Shown here one piece after another: positions 7,432 through 15,621 of a stretch of DNA of 64,000 nucleotides; the stretch's first letter is position 1, and the number at the start of each line of letters is the position of its first letter. The translations under genes and the position numbers were made by a program. Source of the DNA: Rhodospirillaceae bacterium (GTDB taxonomy: Bacteria > Pseudomonadota > Alphaproteobacteria > Rhodospirillales > UBA2165); NCBI GenBank assembly GCA_947467145.1, contig CANIGJ010000023.1, positions 1-64,000 on the forward strand, written 5' to 3'. Below the pieces are notes generated by a model. It was not told the DNA's origin, made no database searches, and saw nothing but the letters and a program-made list of their open reading frames with translations.

Positions 7432-8100
7432 ATGGCACTGATCCCATCCTTCAAAGACAAGCCGATCCTGACGATCTCGAGTAAGAATTACTCGTCCTGG
7501 TCGTTACGCGGCTGGCTGCTGTGCCAATTGGCCGGCTTGGAGGTCGAGGAACAGACGGTCTCCATCGACGAAAACCGCGCCGAGCTGCTGATGCTGGCGC
7601 CGTCCTACCAGGTGCCGCGCCTGAGCCATAACGGCGCCAGCGTGTGGGACACCCTGGCCATCGCCGAATACCTGAACGAGCTTTATCCCGGCGCGAAGAT
7701 GCTGCCGGAAGATCCGATCGCGCGCGCGCATTGCCGCTCGATCTCCGGCGAAATGCATCTAGGCTTCGCCAATCTACGCTCGGCGCTGCCGATGAACATC
7801 AAGATGCGCCATAGCGATTTCAAGATTTTCGCCGGCGCGCAGCCCGACATCGATCGCATCCAGACCATCTGGGGCGAATGCCTCGAGCAATCGAAGGGCC
7901 CCTTCCTGTTTCGCAAGCCGACCATCGCCGATGCGATGTATGCGCCGGTCTGCACACGTTTCGTCACCTATAATGTGCCGATGACGGACGCGGTCAAAAC
8001 CTATTGCGACACGATCCTGCGCTGGTCGCCGATGGCCAAGTGGATCGAAGCGGCGAAGCAGGAGCCGGAAGAACTCGAAGAACTCGACGTCGAGTTCTAA
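7432..8100 (+). CDS. Glutathione S-transferase family protein
   Basis: A 222-residue protein with an N-terminal thioredoxin-fold GST domain (ILTISSKNYSSWSLRGWLLC, then YQVPRLSHNGASVWDTLAIAEYL, containing the cis-Pro VPRL and the glutathione-binding S/D region) and a helical C-terminal domain. The SSWS segment places the usual catalytic Ser near residue 20. ATG 7432 is chosen because an AAAGGA ribosome site lies about 9 bases upstream; an ATG at 7402 lies inside the regulatory palindrome. It is divergent from phaZ and may share its control. Substrate unknown. Confidence 0.88.
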   Translation: MALIPSFKDKPILTISSKNYSSWSLRGWLLCQLAGLEVEEQTVSIDENRAELLMLAPSYQVPRLSHNGASVWDTLAIAEYLNELYPGAKMLPEDPIARAHCRSISGEMHLGFANLRSALPMNIKMRHSDFKIFAGAQPDIDRIQTIWGECLEQSKGPFLFRKPTIADAMYAPVCTRFVTYNVPMTDAVKTYCDTILRWSPMAKWIEAAKQEPEELEELDVEF

Positions 8101-8118
8101 GTCCTTCCGACGCTAAGC

Positions 8119-9426
8119 TTACGGCGCGATCGGCGACGCCTGACGCGCTTCCTTGACGGCCTTTTCCACACCCGACCATGCCGGCTTGTTCGTGTAGCGC
8201 GCACGCAGGAATTTCACGACGGCGACCATCTCGGCCTCGGTCATCTGCTGACCCAGCGGCGGCATGGAGCGACCCAGTGCACCGGTCGGCGGCTTGATGC
8301 CGCTCCAGATCACATGCGCTGCGGTATCGGGAACCGGCGCATGCAGCGAGGTCTGCAACGCCAACGGAACCGTGCCGGAGCCGACACCGGCCGTGCTGTG
8401 ATGGCATTGCGCGCAGCGCGCCTGGAAGATCTTGGCACCTTCAGCAAAGTCCTTCGGCACCGGCGGCGCATCGGGATGGCCCCAATCGAGCTTCAGCGCT
8501 GCCGTCCGTGCGGCCGCCTCGTCGATCGCTTTCTCGCCGTTGCGTAGCGTCGCCACATAAGCACCGATCGCATAAACGTCGATCTCATTCTGCTTTTGCA
8601 GCGCGTCGACCACAGGCGTCATCGGGCCGGCCGCCATGCCGTGTTTCGGATGCCAACCGTCCATCAGATAGGTGACCAGTTCGTTCTGGGTCCACGGCAT
8701 CTGCGACAGATTGTCTTTGTTGAGCGGGGGTGCGAACCAGCCTTCGGCGAAGCCGCCGCCGTAAGTCGGCTTGGTTTCGGCGCCCATGAAGTTGCGCGGC
8801 GTATGACACGCACCACAATGGCCGAGCCCTTCGACCAAATACTTGCCGTCGTTCCACTGCGCATCCTTCGACGGATCGGTGGCGATGGGCGTCTTGTCGA
8901 GGAACAACGCCTTCCACACACTCAAGGTCGCGCGGATATTCAACGGGAAGGGAAATTCATTGGCCTTGGTCGCTTCCTTCACCGGCGGCTGGGTCATCAG
9001 ATACGCGTAGATCGCGTCGACATCGGCCTCTTTGACCTTGGTGAAATGGTCGTACGGGAAGGCCGGATACAGATGATTCCCCTTGCGGTCGACGCCGTCC
9101 TTCATAGCGCGGCGGAACGCTTCCTTGGACCAGGTGCCGATGCCGGTTTCTGTGTCGGGCGTGAGATTCGTCGTATAGATCGTGCCGAACGGCGTCTTCA
9201 ACGCAAAGTTGCCGGCAAAGGCCTGGCCGTCAGGCCGTGTATGGCAGGCGGTGCAATCGCCGAAATTCGCCAAAACCCGGCCGCGCTCGACCAGGGCCTT
9301 ATCGAAAGAGCCTGGATCGGGCCGCGAAACAGCCGCGATCTCAGACTGGTGCGCAAATGCGCAGAGGCCGGCGGTGCCCACGACGGCGAGTCCCACGGCG
9401 GTCCATAGAATCGTTTTGATGCTCAT
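8119..9426 (-). CDS. Triheme c-type cytochrome, electron acceptor of a molybdenum hydroxylase
   Basis: This 435-residue protein has an N-terminal membrane anchor or signal ([19 protein letters not shown]) and three heme-binding CXXCH motifs: CTACH, CGACH and CAQCH, each in its own cytochrome c domain. This is the layout of membrane-bound alcohol/aldehyde dehydrogenase cytochrome subunits. It is divergent from the 2Fe-2S and molybdopterin subunits at 9600-12285, so it most likely passes their electrons to the quinone pool or a terminal oxidase in the periplasm. ATG 9426 is preferred to an in-frame upstream start because GGGAGG sits directly before it. The separate, divergent orientation is less usual than a single operon. 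Confidence 0.9.
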   Translation of the reverse strand: MSIKTILWTAVGLAVVGTAGLCAFAHQSEIAAVSRPDPGSFDKALVERGRVLANFGDCTACHTRPDGQAFAGNFALKTPFGTIYTTNLTPDTETGIGTWSKEAFRRAMKDGVDRKGNHLYPAFPYDHFTKVKEADVDAIYAYLMTQPPVKEATKANEFPFPLNIRATLSVWKALFLDKTPIATDPSKDAQWNDGKYLVEGLGHCGACHTPRNFMGAETKPTYGGGFAEGWFAPPLNKDNLSQMPWTQNELVTYLMDGWHPKHGMAAGPMTPVVDALQKQNEIDVYAIGAYVATLRNGEKAIDEAAARTAALKLDWGHPDAPPVPKDFAEGAKIFQARCAQCHHSTAGVGSGTVPLALQTSLHAPVPDTAAHVIWSGIKPPTGALGRSMPPLGQQMTEAEMVAVVKFLRARYTNKPAWSGVEKAVKEARQASPIAP

Positions 9427-9599
9427 CGGTCCTCCCAACTTTTCGCTGCCCACCTCTGTCCGACCGGGTGGTTCGGGCCGTTTACTTGACCCTCGATAGC
9501 CACAAGATTAGTATTACTTATGCGAAACCGAGGCGTGCATGCAAGCGCCCCACACGAGAAAACAGGCTCGTGCCGCACCGCGAAAAAGGAACAACTCAC

Positions 9600-10064
9600 A
9601 TGAAATTCACGCTCAACATCAATGGCGAGTCCCAGCAGGTGGACGTCGAGCCGGAAACCCCGTTGCTTTGGGTTCTGCGCGACGATGTCGGACTGACCGG
9701 CACGAAATTCGGCTGCGGTATCGCCCGTTGCGGCGCCTGCACGATCCATGTCGACGGCCAGGCGATGAAGTCCTGCCAGCTGCAGGCATCCGCCGCGGTC
9801 GGCAAGAAGATCACGACCATTGAAGGCCTGTCGAAAGACAGCTCGCATCCGGTCCAGCAGGCTTGGGTCGAAGTCGGCGTGCCGCAATGCGGCTACTGCC
9901 AGAGCGGCCAGATCATGTCGGCCTCGGCCTTGCTCGCCAAACGCAAGAACCCGACCGATGCCGAGATCGAGGCGGCCATGGCCGACAATCTCTGCCGCTG
10001 CGGCACCTACCAGCGCATCATGCAGGCGATCCGTCTCGCCTCCTCCAAGATCCAACAGGCTTAA
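9600..10064 (+). CDS. iorA: 2Fe-2S subunit of xanthine-oxidase-family dehydrogenase (isoquinoline 1-oxidoreductase alpha-like)
   Basis: A 154-residue protein with two 2Fe-2S clusters: plant ferredoxin type ([15 protein letters not shown] ... SC at about residues 41-62) and the helical type (CGYCQSG and CRCGTY). This is the standard small electron-transfer subunit of two-component molybdenum hydroxylases such as isoquinoline 1-oxidoreductase or membrane-bound aldehyde dehydrogenase. ATG 9600 follows an AAAAAGGA ribosome site; the frame is open upstream but is not homologous there. It precedes the molybdopterin subunit by 13 bases, and the two clearly form one operon. Substrate could be an N-heterocycle or an aldehyde. 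Confidence 0.9.
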   Translation: MKFTLNINGESQQVDVEPETPLLWVLRDDVGLTGTKFGCGIARCGACTIHVDGQAMKSCQLQASAAVGKKITTIEGLSKDSSHPVQQAWVEVGVPQCGYCQSGQIMSASALLAKRKNPTDAEIEAAMADNLCRCGTYQRIMQAIRLASSKIQQA

Positions 10065-10077
10065 GGGGGGAATGGAC

Positions 10078-12285
10078 ATGAACAAGATCGTTTCCAAGAA
10101 AACCCTGTCGCGCCGCTCCTTCATCCAGGCCTCCGCCGCCGTCGGCGGTGGCTTGATGCTCGGCTTCCATATGCCGGATGCACTCGCCGCGACCATCAGC
10201 CCGAAATCGTCGTCGACCAGCACGGCCGTCGGCACCGAGATCAACGCGTGGCTCGTGATCGACAAGGACAACACCGTCACGATGCGCATCCCGCACACCG
10301 AGATGGGCCAGGGTGGCCTGACCTCGGTCACGATGCTGATCGCCGAAGAACTCAACGTCGATTGGTCGAAGATCAAGACCGAATGGGCCGACGCCAACCG
10401 GCACCTCCGCAACAACAAAGAATACAAGGTGATGAGTACGCACGGCTCGCAGCTCGTGCGTCTGCAGCATCCGCATCTGATGGGCGCCGGCGCCTCAGCG
10501 CGCGAACGCCTGAAGCAGGCGGCCGCCGAAGCTTGGGGCATTGATCGTTCCCAGATCACTGCGAAGCTCGGCACGTTGACGGCCGGCAACCGCACCGCCA
10601 CCTACGGCGAGTTCGCCGAAGCCGCCGCCAAGGTGAAGCTCGATAAAGAGCCCGAGATCAGCATCGATCCGACCAAGTGGTGGCTGCTCGGCAAGCCGAC
10701 GCAGCGCCTGGACATCCCGAACAAGGTCAATGGCAGCGCGCAATACGCCATCGACACCAAAGTGCCGGGCATGGTCTACGCGGCGGTGAAGGCGAGCCCG
10801 GTTCCGTGGGGCACGCTGAAGAGCCACAACTTCGATGCGATCAAGAGCCGTCCCGGCGTGATCGCGGCGATCCCGCTGAAGGCCGTTGCCGGCAAGCGTG
10901 GCCAGCCCGATCTACAGGACGCCATCGCCGTGGTGGCCGACAGCTATTATCGCGCCAAGACCGCGTTGGATCTGCTGCCCGTCGAATGGGATTTCGGCGA
11001 AGCTGCCAAAGACAACTCGGCCGCTTATTACGCAGCCGGTCACAAGCTGATGGAGCAAAAGGGCCAGGTCAGCGGCAAGGAAGAACCCAAGGCGGCAGAG
11101 ACCATCGCAGCGTCGAGCAAGGTCGTGACGGCGTCCTATCAGCGTCCGTTCGAAACCCACGCCCGCATGGAACCGATCAATGCGACGGTTTGGGTCCAGG
11201 ATGACCGCATCGACGTGTGGTCACCGACGCAGGATCAATCGGCCGCCATCACGTTGGTCGCCGATCAGACCGGCATGGATCCGAAAAACGTCTATGCCCA
11301 CACGATGTTCCTAGGCGGCGGTTTCGGCGGCAATGGCGGCGGCGGCACCGGCGTGACACGCCAAGCGGCCGAAATTTCCAAGCAGCTCAAGAAACCGGTC
11401 AAAGTGATCTGGTCGCGCGAAGAAGATCTGGCGCAAGACAAACAGCGTCCGCTCGCGGTCGCGAAGTTGACTGCATCAATCGGCGACGACGGCCTGCCGA
11501 CCGCGCTGTTCACCCGCGCGGCCTGGTTCTCGCAGGATGCGATGAACCAGATCGGCGGTGCGACCTCCGACTACGGCATCTACAACATTCCGTACAAGGT
11601 TCCGTATCGTCAGCACGAACGTCACAACGCGAAGACCCATATCCCGAGTTCGACGCATCGTGCGCCGGGCGCGAATCAGATGGGCTTCATGGCCGAAGTC
11701 TTCGTTGACGAGATGGCCATCGCGGGCGGATGGGATCCGCTCGAATGGCGTCTCAAGATGACCGAGGGCCTGGACGACTTCCAACTCGTGTTCAAGACGC
11801 TCAAGGAAAAGGCCGGCTTCCGCACCGACCTGCCCAAGGGCGAAGGCATGGGCATCGCGATGGTCGAATCGCACGGCACGATCGCGGCCTGCTGCGCCAC
11901 GGTCACCGTCAGCCGCCGCGGGCGCCTGAACATCGAGAAGATCTTGGTCGTTCTCGATGCGGGCCGTGTCATCAACCCGCACGCCGCGACCGAACAATGC
12001 GAAGGTTCGGTGTGCTGGGAACTGTCGCATGCCTGGACGGGCGGCCTCGAACTCGAGGGCGGCCGCTTCGTGAACACCAACTTCGACAGCTACAATCTGC
12101 TGCGCATCGACCAGAACCCGCATGTCGAGACGATCTTCGCCTCGTCGGGCGGCGACAAGTTCGGCGGTCTGGGCGAGCCTGCCGGCCCGCCAGCCCCGCC
12201 GGCCGTCGCCAATGCGATCTTCTACGCGACCGGCAAACGCATCCGCTCGACGCCGTTCCGTCAGCACGACCTGAGCTGGACCTAA
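10078..12285 (+). CDS. iorB: Molybdopterin-binding subunit of xanthine-oxidase-family dehydrogenase, Tat-exported
   Basis: The 735-residue protein opens with a twin-arginine signal (SRRSFIQASAAVGGG) and ends the mature region with the family's GGLGEPAGPPAPPAVANAIF, where the Glu is the catalytic base. GGGFGGNGGGG lines the molybdopterin pocket. It hydroxylates a carbon next to N or oxidises an aldehyde, with electrons leaving through the 2Fe-2S subunit and probably the divergent cytochrome c. Of two nearby ATGs (10072, 10078), the second is 7 bases after the AAGGGGGG ribosome site and is preferred. Folding with cofactor in the cytoplasm before Tat export is usual for this group. A strong terminator follows. 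Confidence 0.92.
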   Translation: MNKIVSKKTLSRRSFIQASAAVGGGLMLGFHMPDALAATISPKSSSTSTAVGTEINAWLVIDKDNTVTMRIPHTEMGQGGLTSVTMLIAEELNVDWSKIKTEWADANRHLRNNKEYKVMSTHGSQLVRLQHPHLMGAGASARERLKQAAAEAWGIDRSQITAKLGTLTAGNRTATYGEFAEAAAKVKLDKEPEISIDPTKWWLLGKPTQRLDIPNKVNGSAQYAIDTKVPGMVYAAVKASPVPWGTLKSHNFDAIKSRPGVIAAIPLKAVAGKRGQPDLQDAIAVVADSYYRAKTALDLLPVEWDFGEAAKDNSAAYYAAGHKLMEQKGQVSGKEEPKAAETIAASSKVVTASYQRPFETHARMEPINATVWVQDDRIDVWSPTQDQSAAITLVADQTGMDPKNVYAHTMFLGGGFGGNGGGGTGVTRQAAEISKQLKKPVKVIWSREEDLAQDKQRPLAVAKLTASIGDDGLPTALFTRAAWFSQDAMNQIGGATSDYGIYNIPYKVPYRQHERHNAKTHIPSSTHRAPGANQMGFMAEVFVDEMAIAGGWDPLEWRLKMTEGLDDFQLVFKTLKEKAGFRTDLPKGEGMGIAMVESHGTIAACCATVTVSRRGRLNIEKILVVLDAGRVINPHAATEQCEGSVCWELSHAWTGGLELEGGRFVNTNFDSYNLLRIDQNPHVETIFASSGGDKFGGLGEPAGPPAPPAVANAIFYATGKRIRSTPFRQHDLSWT

Positions 12286-12310
12286 ACAACCCACGCAATC
12301 GGTTCAAATC

Positions 12311-12342
12311 ATCGGCCGGAAGCTTCTCCCGGCCGATTTTTT
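12311..12342 (+). terminator. Rho-independent terminator of the iorAB operon
   Basis: ATCGGCCGG (12311-12319) pairs with CCGGCCGAT (12329-12337) and is followed by an uninterrupted T run. It closes the molybdenum hydroxylase operon and separates it from the TetR gene. Confidence 0.85.
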
Positions 12343-12360
12343 GTGCGGCCCATCTTTTCC

Positions 12361-12404
12361 ATACCGATTGGTATCTTTTGTCTTGTAAGCATACCAGTTG
12401 GTAT
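12361..12404. promoter_or_regulatory. Paired palindromic operators upstream of the TetR gene
   Basis: ATACCGATTGGTAT (12361-12374) and ATACCAGTTGGTAT (12391-12404) are two near-identical palindromes whose centres are 30 bases apart, about three helical turns. They end 31 bases before the TetR start codon, so they overlap its promoter. This is the expected arrangement for TetR autorepression, with the downstream SRPBCC gene in the same unit. Binding is inferred. Confidence 0.65.
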
Positions 12405-12435
12405 TCTTTGTTGATCGGCAAGAAGGGATGACCCC

Positions 12436-13047
12436 ATGGCCAGCCGCCCACAGAACAAATCCAAAGTGAAGCTGCTGGATGCCGCCATGCAGCTCATCCG
12501 CCAGAAGGGCTATGCGGCGACGACGGTCGATGACATTTGCGCCGCCGCCGGCGTGACCAAGGGCAGCTTCTTTCATCACTTCAAAAACAAAGACGAACTC
12601 GGCATCGAAGCGACAGGGCAATGGGAAACCATGACCGAGGCGGTGTTTGGCGCGGCGCCTTATCGCTCCCTGCTCGACCCGCGCGACCGTGTCCTCGGCT
12701 ACGTCGATTTCCGCGCCACCATGCTGGAATGGGATGTGCAGACCTTCACTTGTCTTTTGGGAACGATGGTCCAGGAGGTCTACACGACACACCCCGAGCT
12801 ACGCGCCGCGTGCAACGAGCATATGTCGAACCATACGGCCAAGCTGATCGACGACGTCGAAGCAGCCAAGCGGCTGTATGCCCCCGATGCGCCGTGGAGT
12901 GCGCAGAGTCTCGCCTATTACATTCAGAGCGTTCTGCAAGGCTCGTTCATTTTCGCCAAGGCCAAATTGAGCGCCGAGGTCGCCATCGATTCGCTCGGCC
13001 ATCTGAAGCGCCATCTCGAAACGCTTTTCCCCAAAACCCAAAATTAG
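12436..13047 (+). CDS. TetR/AcrR-family transcriptional regulator
   Basis: A 203-residue repressor with the N-terminal TetR DNA-binding domain (residues 5-60: LLDAAMQLIRQKGYAATTVD, GVTKGSFFHHFKNKDEL). The C-terminal ligand domain resembles the YcdC/AcuR-type tetracyclin-repressor C-terminal region. It is preceded by two copies of an ATACC-N4-GGTAT palindrome that are probably its own operators. The next gene, an SRPBCC protein, starts 17 bases after its stop, so the two are co-transcribed and the repressor probably controls that protein. An iorAB role is possible from position but the operators are downstream of that operon's terminator. Confidence 0.9.
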   Translation: MASRPQNKSKVKLLDAAMQLIRQKGYAATTVDDICAAAGVTKGSFFHHFKNKDELGIEATGQWETMTEAVFGAAPYRSLLDPRDRVLGYVDFRATMLEWDVQTFTCLLGTMVQEVYTTHPELRAACNEHMSNHTAKLIDDVEAAKRLYAPDAPWSAQSLAYYIQSVLQGSFIFAKAKLSAEVAIDSLGHLKRHLETLFPKTQN

Positions 13048-13064
13048 ATCCAGAGGAGCAGACC

Positions 13065-13550
13065 ATGACCGCCAACACACAACCAGATCCCGGCAACGGC
13101 CACGAATTGATGATCACGCGCGTCATCGATGCGCCGCCCGCGAAACTGTTCCGCTGCTGGACCGAACCGGAGCTGATGAAGGAATGGTTCACGCCGCGCC
13201 CGTGGACGACGCCGGTGATCGAGACCGACTGCCGCACCGGCGGCTCCAGCTACATCCTGATGCGTGGGCCAAACGGCGAGGAACACCCCAACCGCGGCAT
13301 CTATCTCGAAGTTGTGCCCAACCAGAAGATCGTCTTCACCGACGCTTTCACGTCCGCCTGGCAGCCGTCCGAGAAGGCTTTCATGGTGGGCATCGTTACC
13401 TTCGAAGATCTGGGCGGCGGCAAGACGCGCTATACCGCGAAGGCGCGCCACTGGAACGCCGACGATCGCAAAATGCACCAAGACATGGGCTTCGAGGCGG
13501 GCTGGAACGCCGCCACCGATCAGCTCGAAGCTTTCGTCAAAAAGATCTGA
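13065..13550 (+). CDS. SRPBCC (AHSA1-like) ligand-binding protein
   Basis: A 161-residue single-domain protein. ITRVIDAPPAKLFRCWTEPELMKEWF and the later ARHWNADDRKMHQDMGFEAGW segment are typical of the AHSA1 branch of the START/SRPBCC fold, which has a deep hydrophobic pocket. Such proteins bind small aromatic or lipid-like ligands and rarely have known enzymatic roles. ATG 13065 follows a GAGGAG ribosome site. It is the second gene of a TetR-controlled unit, and may bind or process the compound sensed by that repressor (inference). Confidence 0.85.
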   Translation: MTANTQPDPGNGHELMITRVIDAPPAKLFRCWTEPELMKEWFTPRPWTTPVIETDCRTGGSSYILMRGPNGEEHPNRGIYLEVVPNQKIVFTDAFTSAWQPSEKAFMVGIVTFEDLGGGKTRYTAKARHWNADDRKMHQDMGFEAGWNAATDQLEAFVKKI

Positions 13551-13574
13551 AGGATTGCGTAACCGGGGGCGAGA

Positions 13575-14072
13575 CTAACGCGAGGTCTCGCCTTCGTTAC
13601 GCAGCGCGATGGTTTCCTCGCGCAGTGCATTCGTCGATTTCTCGTAGAACTCGACGAGCAGCAACAATTCCTGTTCCGAATAGGTATCGCAGATATTCTG
13701 CAGCCGCTGCTTGATCGAGCGATAGTAGGGGCTTACGCGCGCCGGGACTTCCGTCTTCACGCGCACGATGACGCGCCGCCGATCCGACGGATCGGGCTCG
13801 CGCATCACCAGGCCGACAGCCGACAGCCGATCGACAATGCCGGTGATGGCACCTGTTGTCAGGCCCGTGGTCTCGGCCAGCTTGCCTGCCGTCATCGGTC
13901 CGTTGAGATTGATGATGTCGAGACATTCGATGTCGTTGACCGTGATCCCCAGGCGCTGGGCGACCGCGCTGGAGAACAAGGCGCTGTGCGCGCTGGTTTC
14001 ACGGATGGCGCGGTCCAGCCGGGCGGACAACGCCACATGATCCGGTGATTTAGCGTTTGCTGTTTTAGCCAT
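13575..14072 (-). CDS. MarR-family transcriptional regulator
   Basis: A 165-residue winged-helix repressor: the recognition region is GKLAETTGLTTGAITGIVDR and the wing is MREPDPSDRRRVIVRV, which is the DRR motif of MarR proteins. It is divergent from an MFS transporter gene, with 73 bases between them containing a CTTAGCTACTAAG palindrome. The common scheme is repression of itself and the efflux pump until a small aromatic compound binds. The N-terminal 20 residues are Ala/Lys-rich and may be flexible. Confidence 0.9.
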   Translation of the reverse strand: MAKTANAKSPDHVALSARLDRAIRETSAHSALFSSAVAQRLGITVNDIECLDIINLNGPMTAGKLAETTGLTTGAITGIVDRLSAVGLVMREPDPSDRRRVIVRVKTEVPARVSPYYRSIKQRLQNICDTYSEQELLLLVEFYEKSTNALREETIALRNEGETSR

Positions 14073-14074
14073 TT

Positions 14075-14092
14075 ATCTTAGCTACTAAGACT
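14075..14092. promoter_or_regulatory. MarR-type operator palindrome between marR and the MFS pump gene
   Basis: CTTAG-CTA-CTAAG (14077-14089), flanked by AT-rich bases, is a short dyad of the size MarR dimers recognise. It lies 5 bases from the MarR start codon and about 60-75 bases before the MFS gene. A further GCTAAG half-site occurs near 14115. Function is inferred from position. Confidence 0.5.
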
Positions 14093-14166
14093 CTTTGACA
14101 CAAAGATAACGAGATGCTAAGAGAATATAACAAATTCCCAAACAGTTGAAAGTGGCGGACGTAAAC

Positions 14167-15597
14167 GTGAGCGAACATTCCCATCCTGTTTCCGGTAGCT
14201 GGCGCGCTGCCTTTTCCGGCCCGGTCGGCACCTACATGCTGACGATCAATCTTGGCGTCCTACTGGTGGCCATGGATACCTTCGTCGTGTCCGGCATCAT
14301 GCCGAGCATCGTGGCCGACATCGGCGGCGTGCGCCTCTATTCGTGGACCTTCGCCCTGTTCGCGGTGGGTTCGGTCATGGGTGCGGGCAGTGCCGGACCG
14401 CTACGCGCCATTTTCGGCGCGCGCACCGCCTATGCCGGCGCGGGCGCCTTGTTCCTCGTCGGCCTGATCGCGGCAGCCTTCGCGCCGACCATGGAATTCC
14501 TCGTCCTCATGCGCCTGATCCAAGGCATCGGCGGCGGCGCGGTCGCCTCGATGGCCTTCGGCATGATCGGCGTATTGATCCCGCCCGAGCTGCGTGGTCG
14601 CGCGGTCGCCCTCATCGGCATGGTGTGGGGTCTGGCGACGGTCCTCGGCCCCGCCTTCGGCGGCGCTTTCGCGCAATACCATCTGTGGCGCGGCGCCTTC
14701 TGGGGTCTGGCCGCGATGACGCTGGTCTTCACGATCTTTGCCTGGCGCATCACACCGCAGACCGAAGGGCACGGCCGCCTGTCCGCGATTCCCTATCGCC
14801 GCTTGCTGATGCTGGGCGGCGCGGTGCTGGCCTTGAGTTTCACGTCGCAGACCGACGATTTTGCACACCGCCTCGCCTTGTTCACCGCCGCACTGGCGCT
14901 CTCGATCTGGGCGTTCTGGCGCGACGCCCATGCCTCGGCGCCGATGTTCCCGCGCCAAGCGATGAATTTGATGAGCGAGATGGGCGCCTTGCACTGGATC
15001 GTCGCCTTATCCGCCGTCACCACGGTCTTCGCGCAGTCCTTTGTCAGCCTGCATCTGCAAGTGCTGCGCGGACTCGATCCGATTTATGCGTCGTATTTCC
15101 TGGTCGTGCTGTCGCTGGCCTGGTCGGTCTCGTCGGTCATGGTCTCGCACCTGAAGCCGCATCAGGAAATCCGTGCCCTGATTATCGGCCTGTCTATCGC
15201 GCTGGTCGGCAGCATCGGCGCGGGACTCACCGTCGCGGACGGCGCACTCCTGCTGTTCGGACTGTTCATGGCGGTCATCGGCTTCGGTATCGGCATGACC
15301 ACGCCGCCGATCGTGCAACGCGCCACGCGCATCGCCATCCCGCAGGAAAAAGCGTTGGCGGGTTCGAGCATCCATGCCGTGCGCAATGTCGGCATCTCGT
15401 TCGGCGCGGCCGCCGCCGGCTGGATCGCTGTGGCGGCGGGGCTCACGAGTAATACGATGAGCCACGACGTGGTCGCACGCGCCATGACCTGGATCTATGA
15501 GGGTAACATAGTCGTCTCAATGGCCACGCTTCTGGCGACCATCCCGCTGGCATTGGCCGCGCGGGCCGAGGTGACCGTCACCCCGACCGGCGTTTAA
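14167..15597 (+). CDS. MFS multidrug efflux transporter (DHA2-like)
   Basis: A membrane protein of about 476 residues with many hydrophobic helices. The N-terminal motif LLVAMDTFVVSGIMPSIVADI is the drug:H+ antiporter motif D region, followed by motif C-like GGGAVASMAFGMIG and RGRAVALIGMVWG. Length and helix number fit the DHA2 class with 14 helices. The start is uncertain: TTG 14146, GTG 14152 and GTG 14167 are in frame with no clear ribosome site; 14167 (VSEHSHPV...) is the most conservative choice. It is divergent from MarR, which probably regulates it. Export of a toxic aromatic is plausible. Confidence 0.85.
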   Translation: MSEHSHPVSGSWRAAFSGPVGTYMLTINLGVLLVAMDTFVVSGIMPSIVADIGGVRLYSWTFALFAVGSVMGAGSAGPLRAIFGARTAYAGAGALFLVGLIAAAFAPTMEFLVLMRLIQGIGGGAVASMAFGMIGVLIPPELRGRAVALIGMVWGLATVLGPAFGGAFAQYHLWRGAFWGLAAMTLVFTIFAWRITPQTEGHGRLSAIPYRRLLMLGGAVLALSFTSQTDDFAHRLALFTAALALSIWAFWRDAHASAPMFPRQAMNLMSEMGALHWIVALSAVTTVFAQSFVSLHLQVLRGLDPIYASYFLVVLSLAWSVSSVMVSHLKPHQEIRALIIGLSIALVGSIGAGLTVADGALLLFGLFMAVIGFGIGMTTPPIVQRATRIAIPQEKALAGSSIHAVRNVGISFGAAAAGWIAVAAGLTSNTMSHDVVARAMTWIYEGNIVVSMATLLATIPLALAARAEVTVTPTGV

Positions 15598-15621
15598 ATC
15601 GGCAGAAGAAGCGGCGGCGGA

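Noticed and set aside
9820..10077. Longer start for the molybdopterin subunit overlapping iorA
   Set aside because: Encodes Arg/Pro-rich sequence out of frame with iorA; the Tat signal and AAGGGGGG site fix the start at 10078.
12290..12330. GGTTCAAATC as a tRNA T-loop
   Set aside because: No flanking acceptor or anticodon arms can be formed; it is next to a terminator hairpin.
13568..13592. GGCGAGAC / GTCTCGCC hairpin between SRPBCC and MarR genes
   Set aside because: Lies over the MarR stop codon, no T tract, so a terminator role is not supported.
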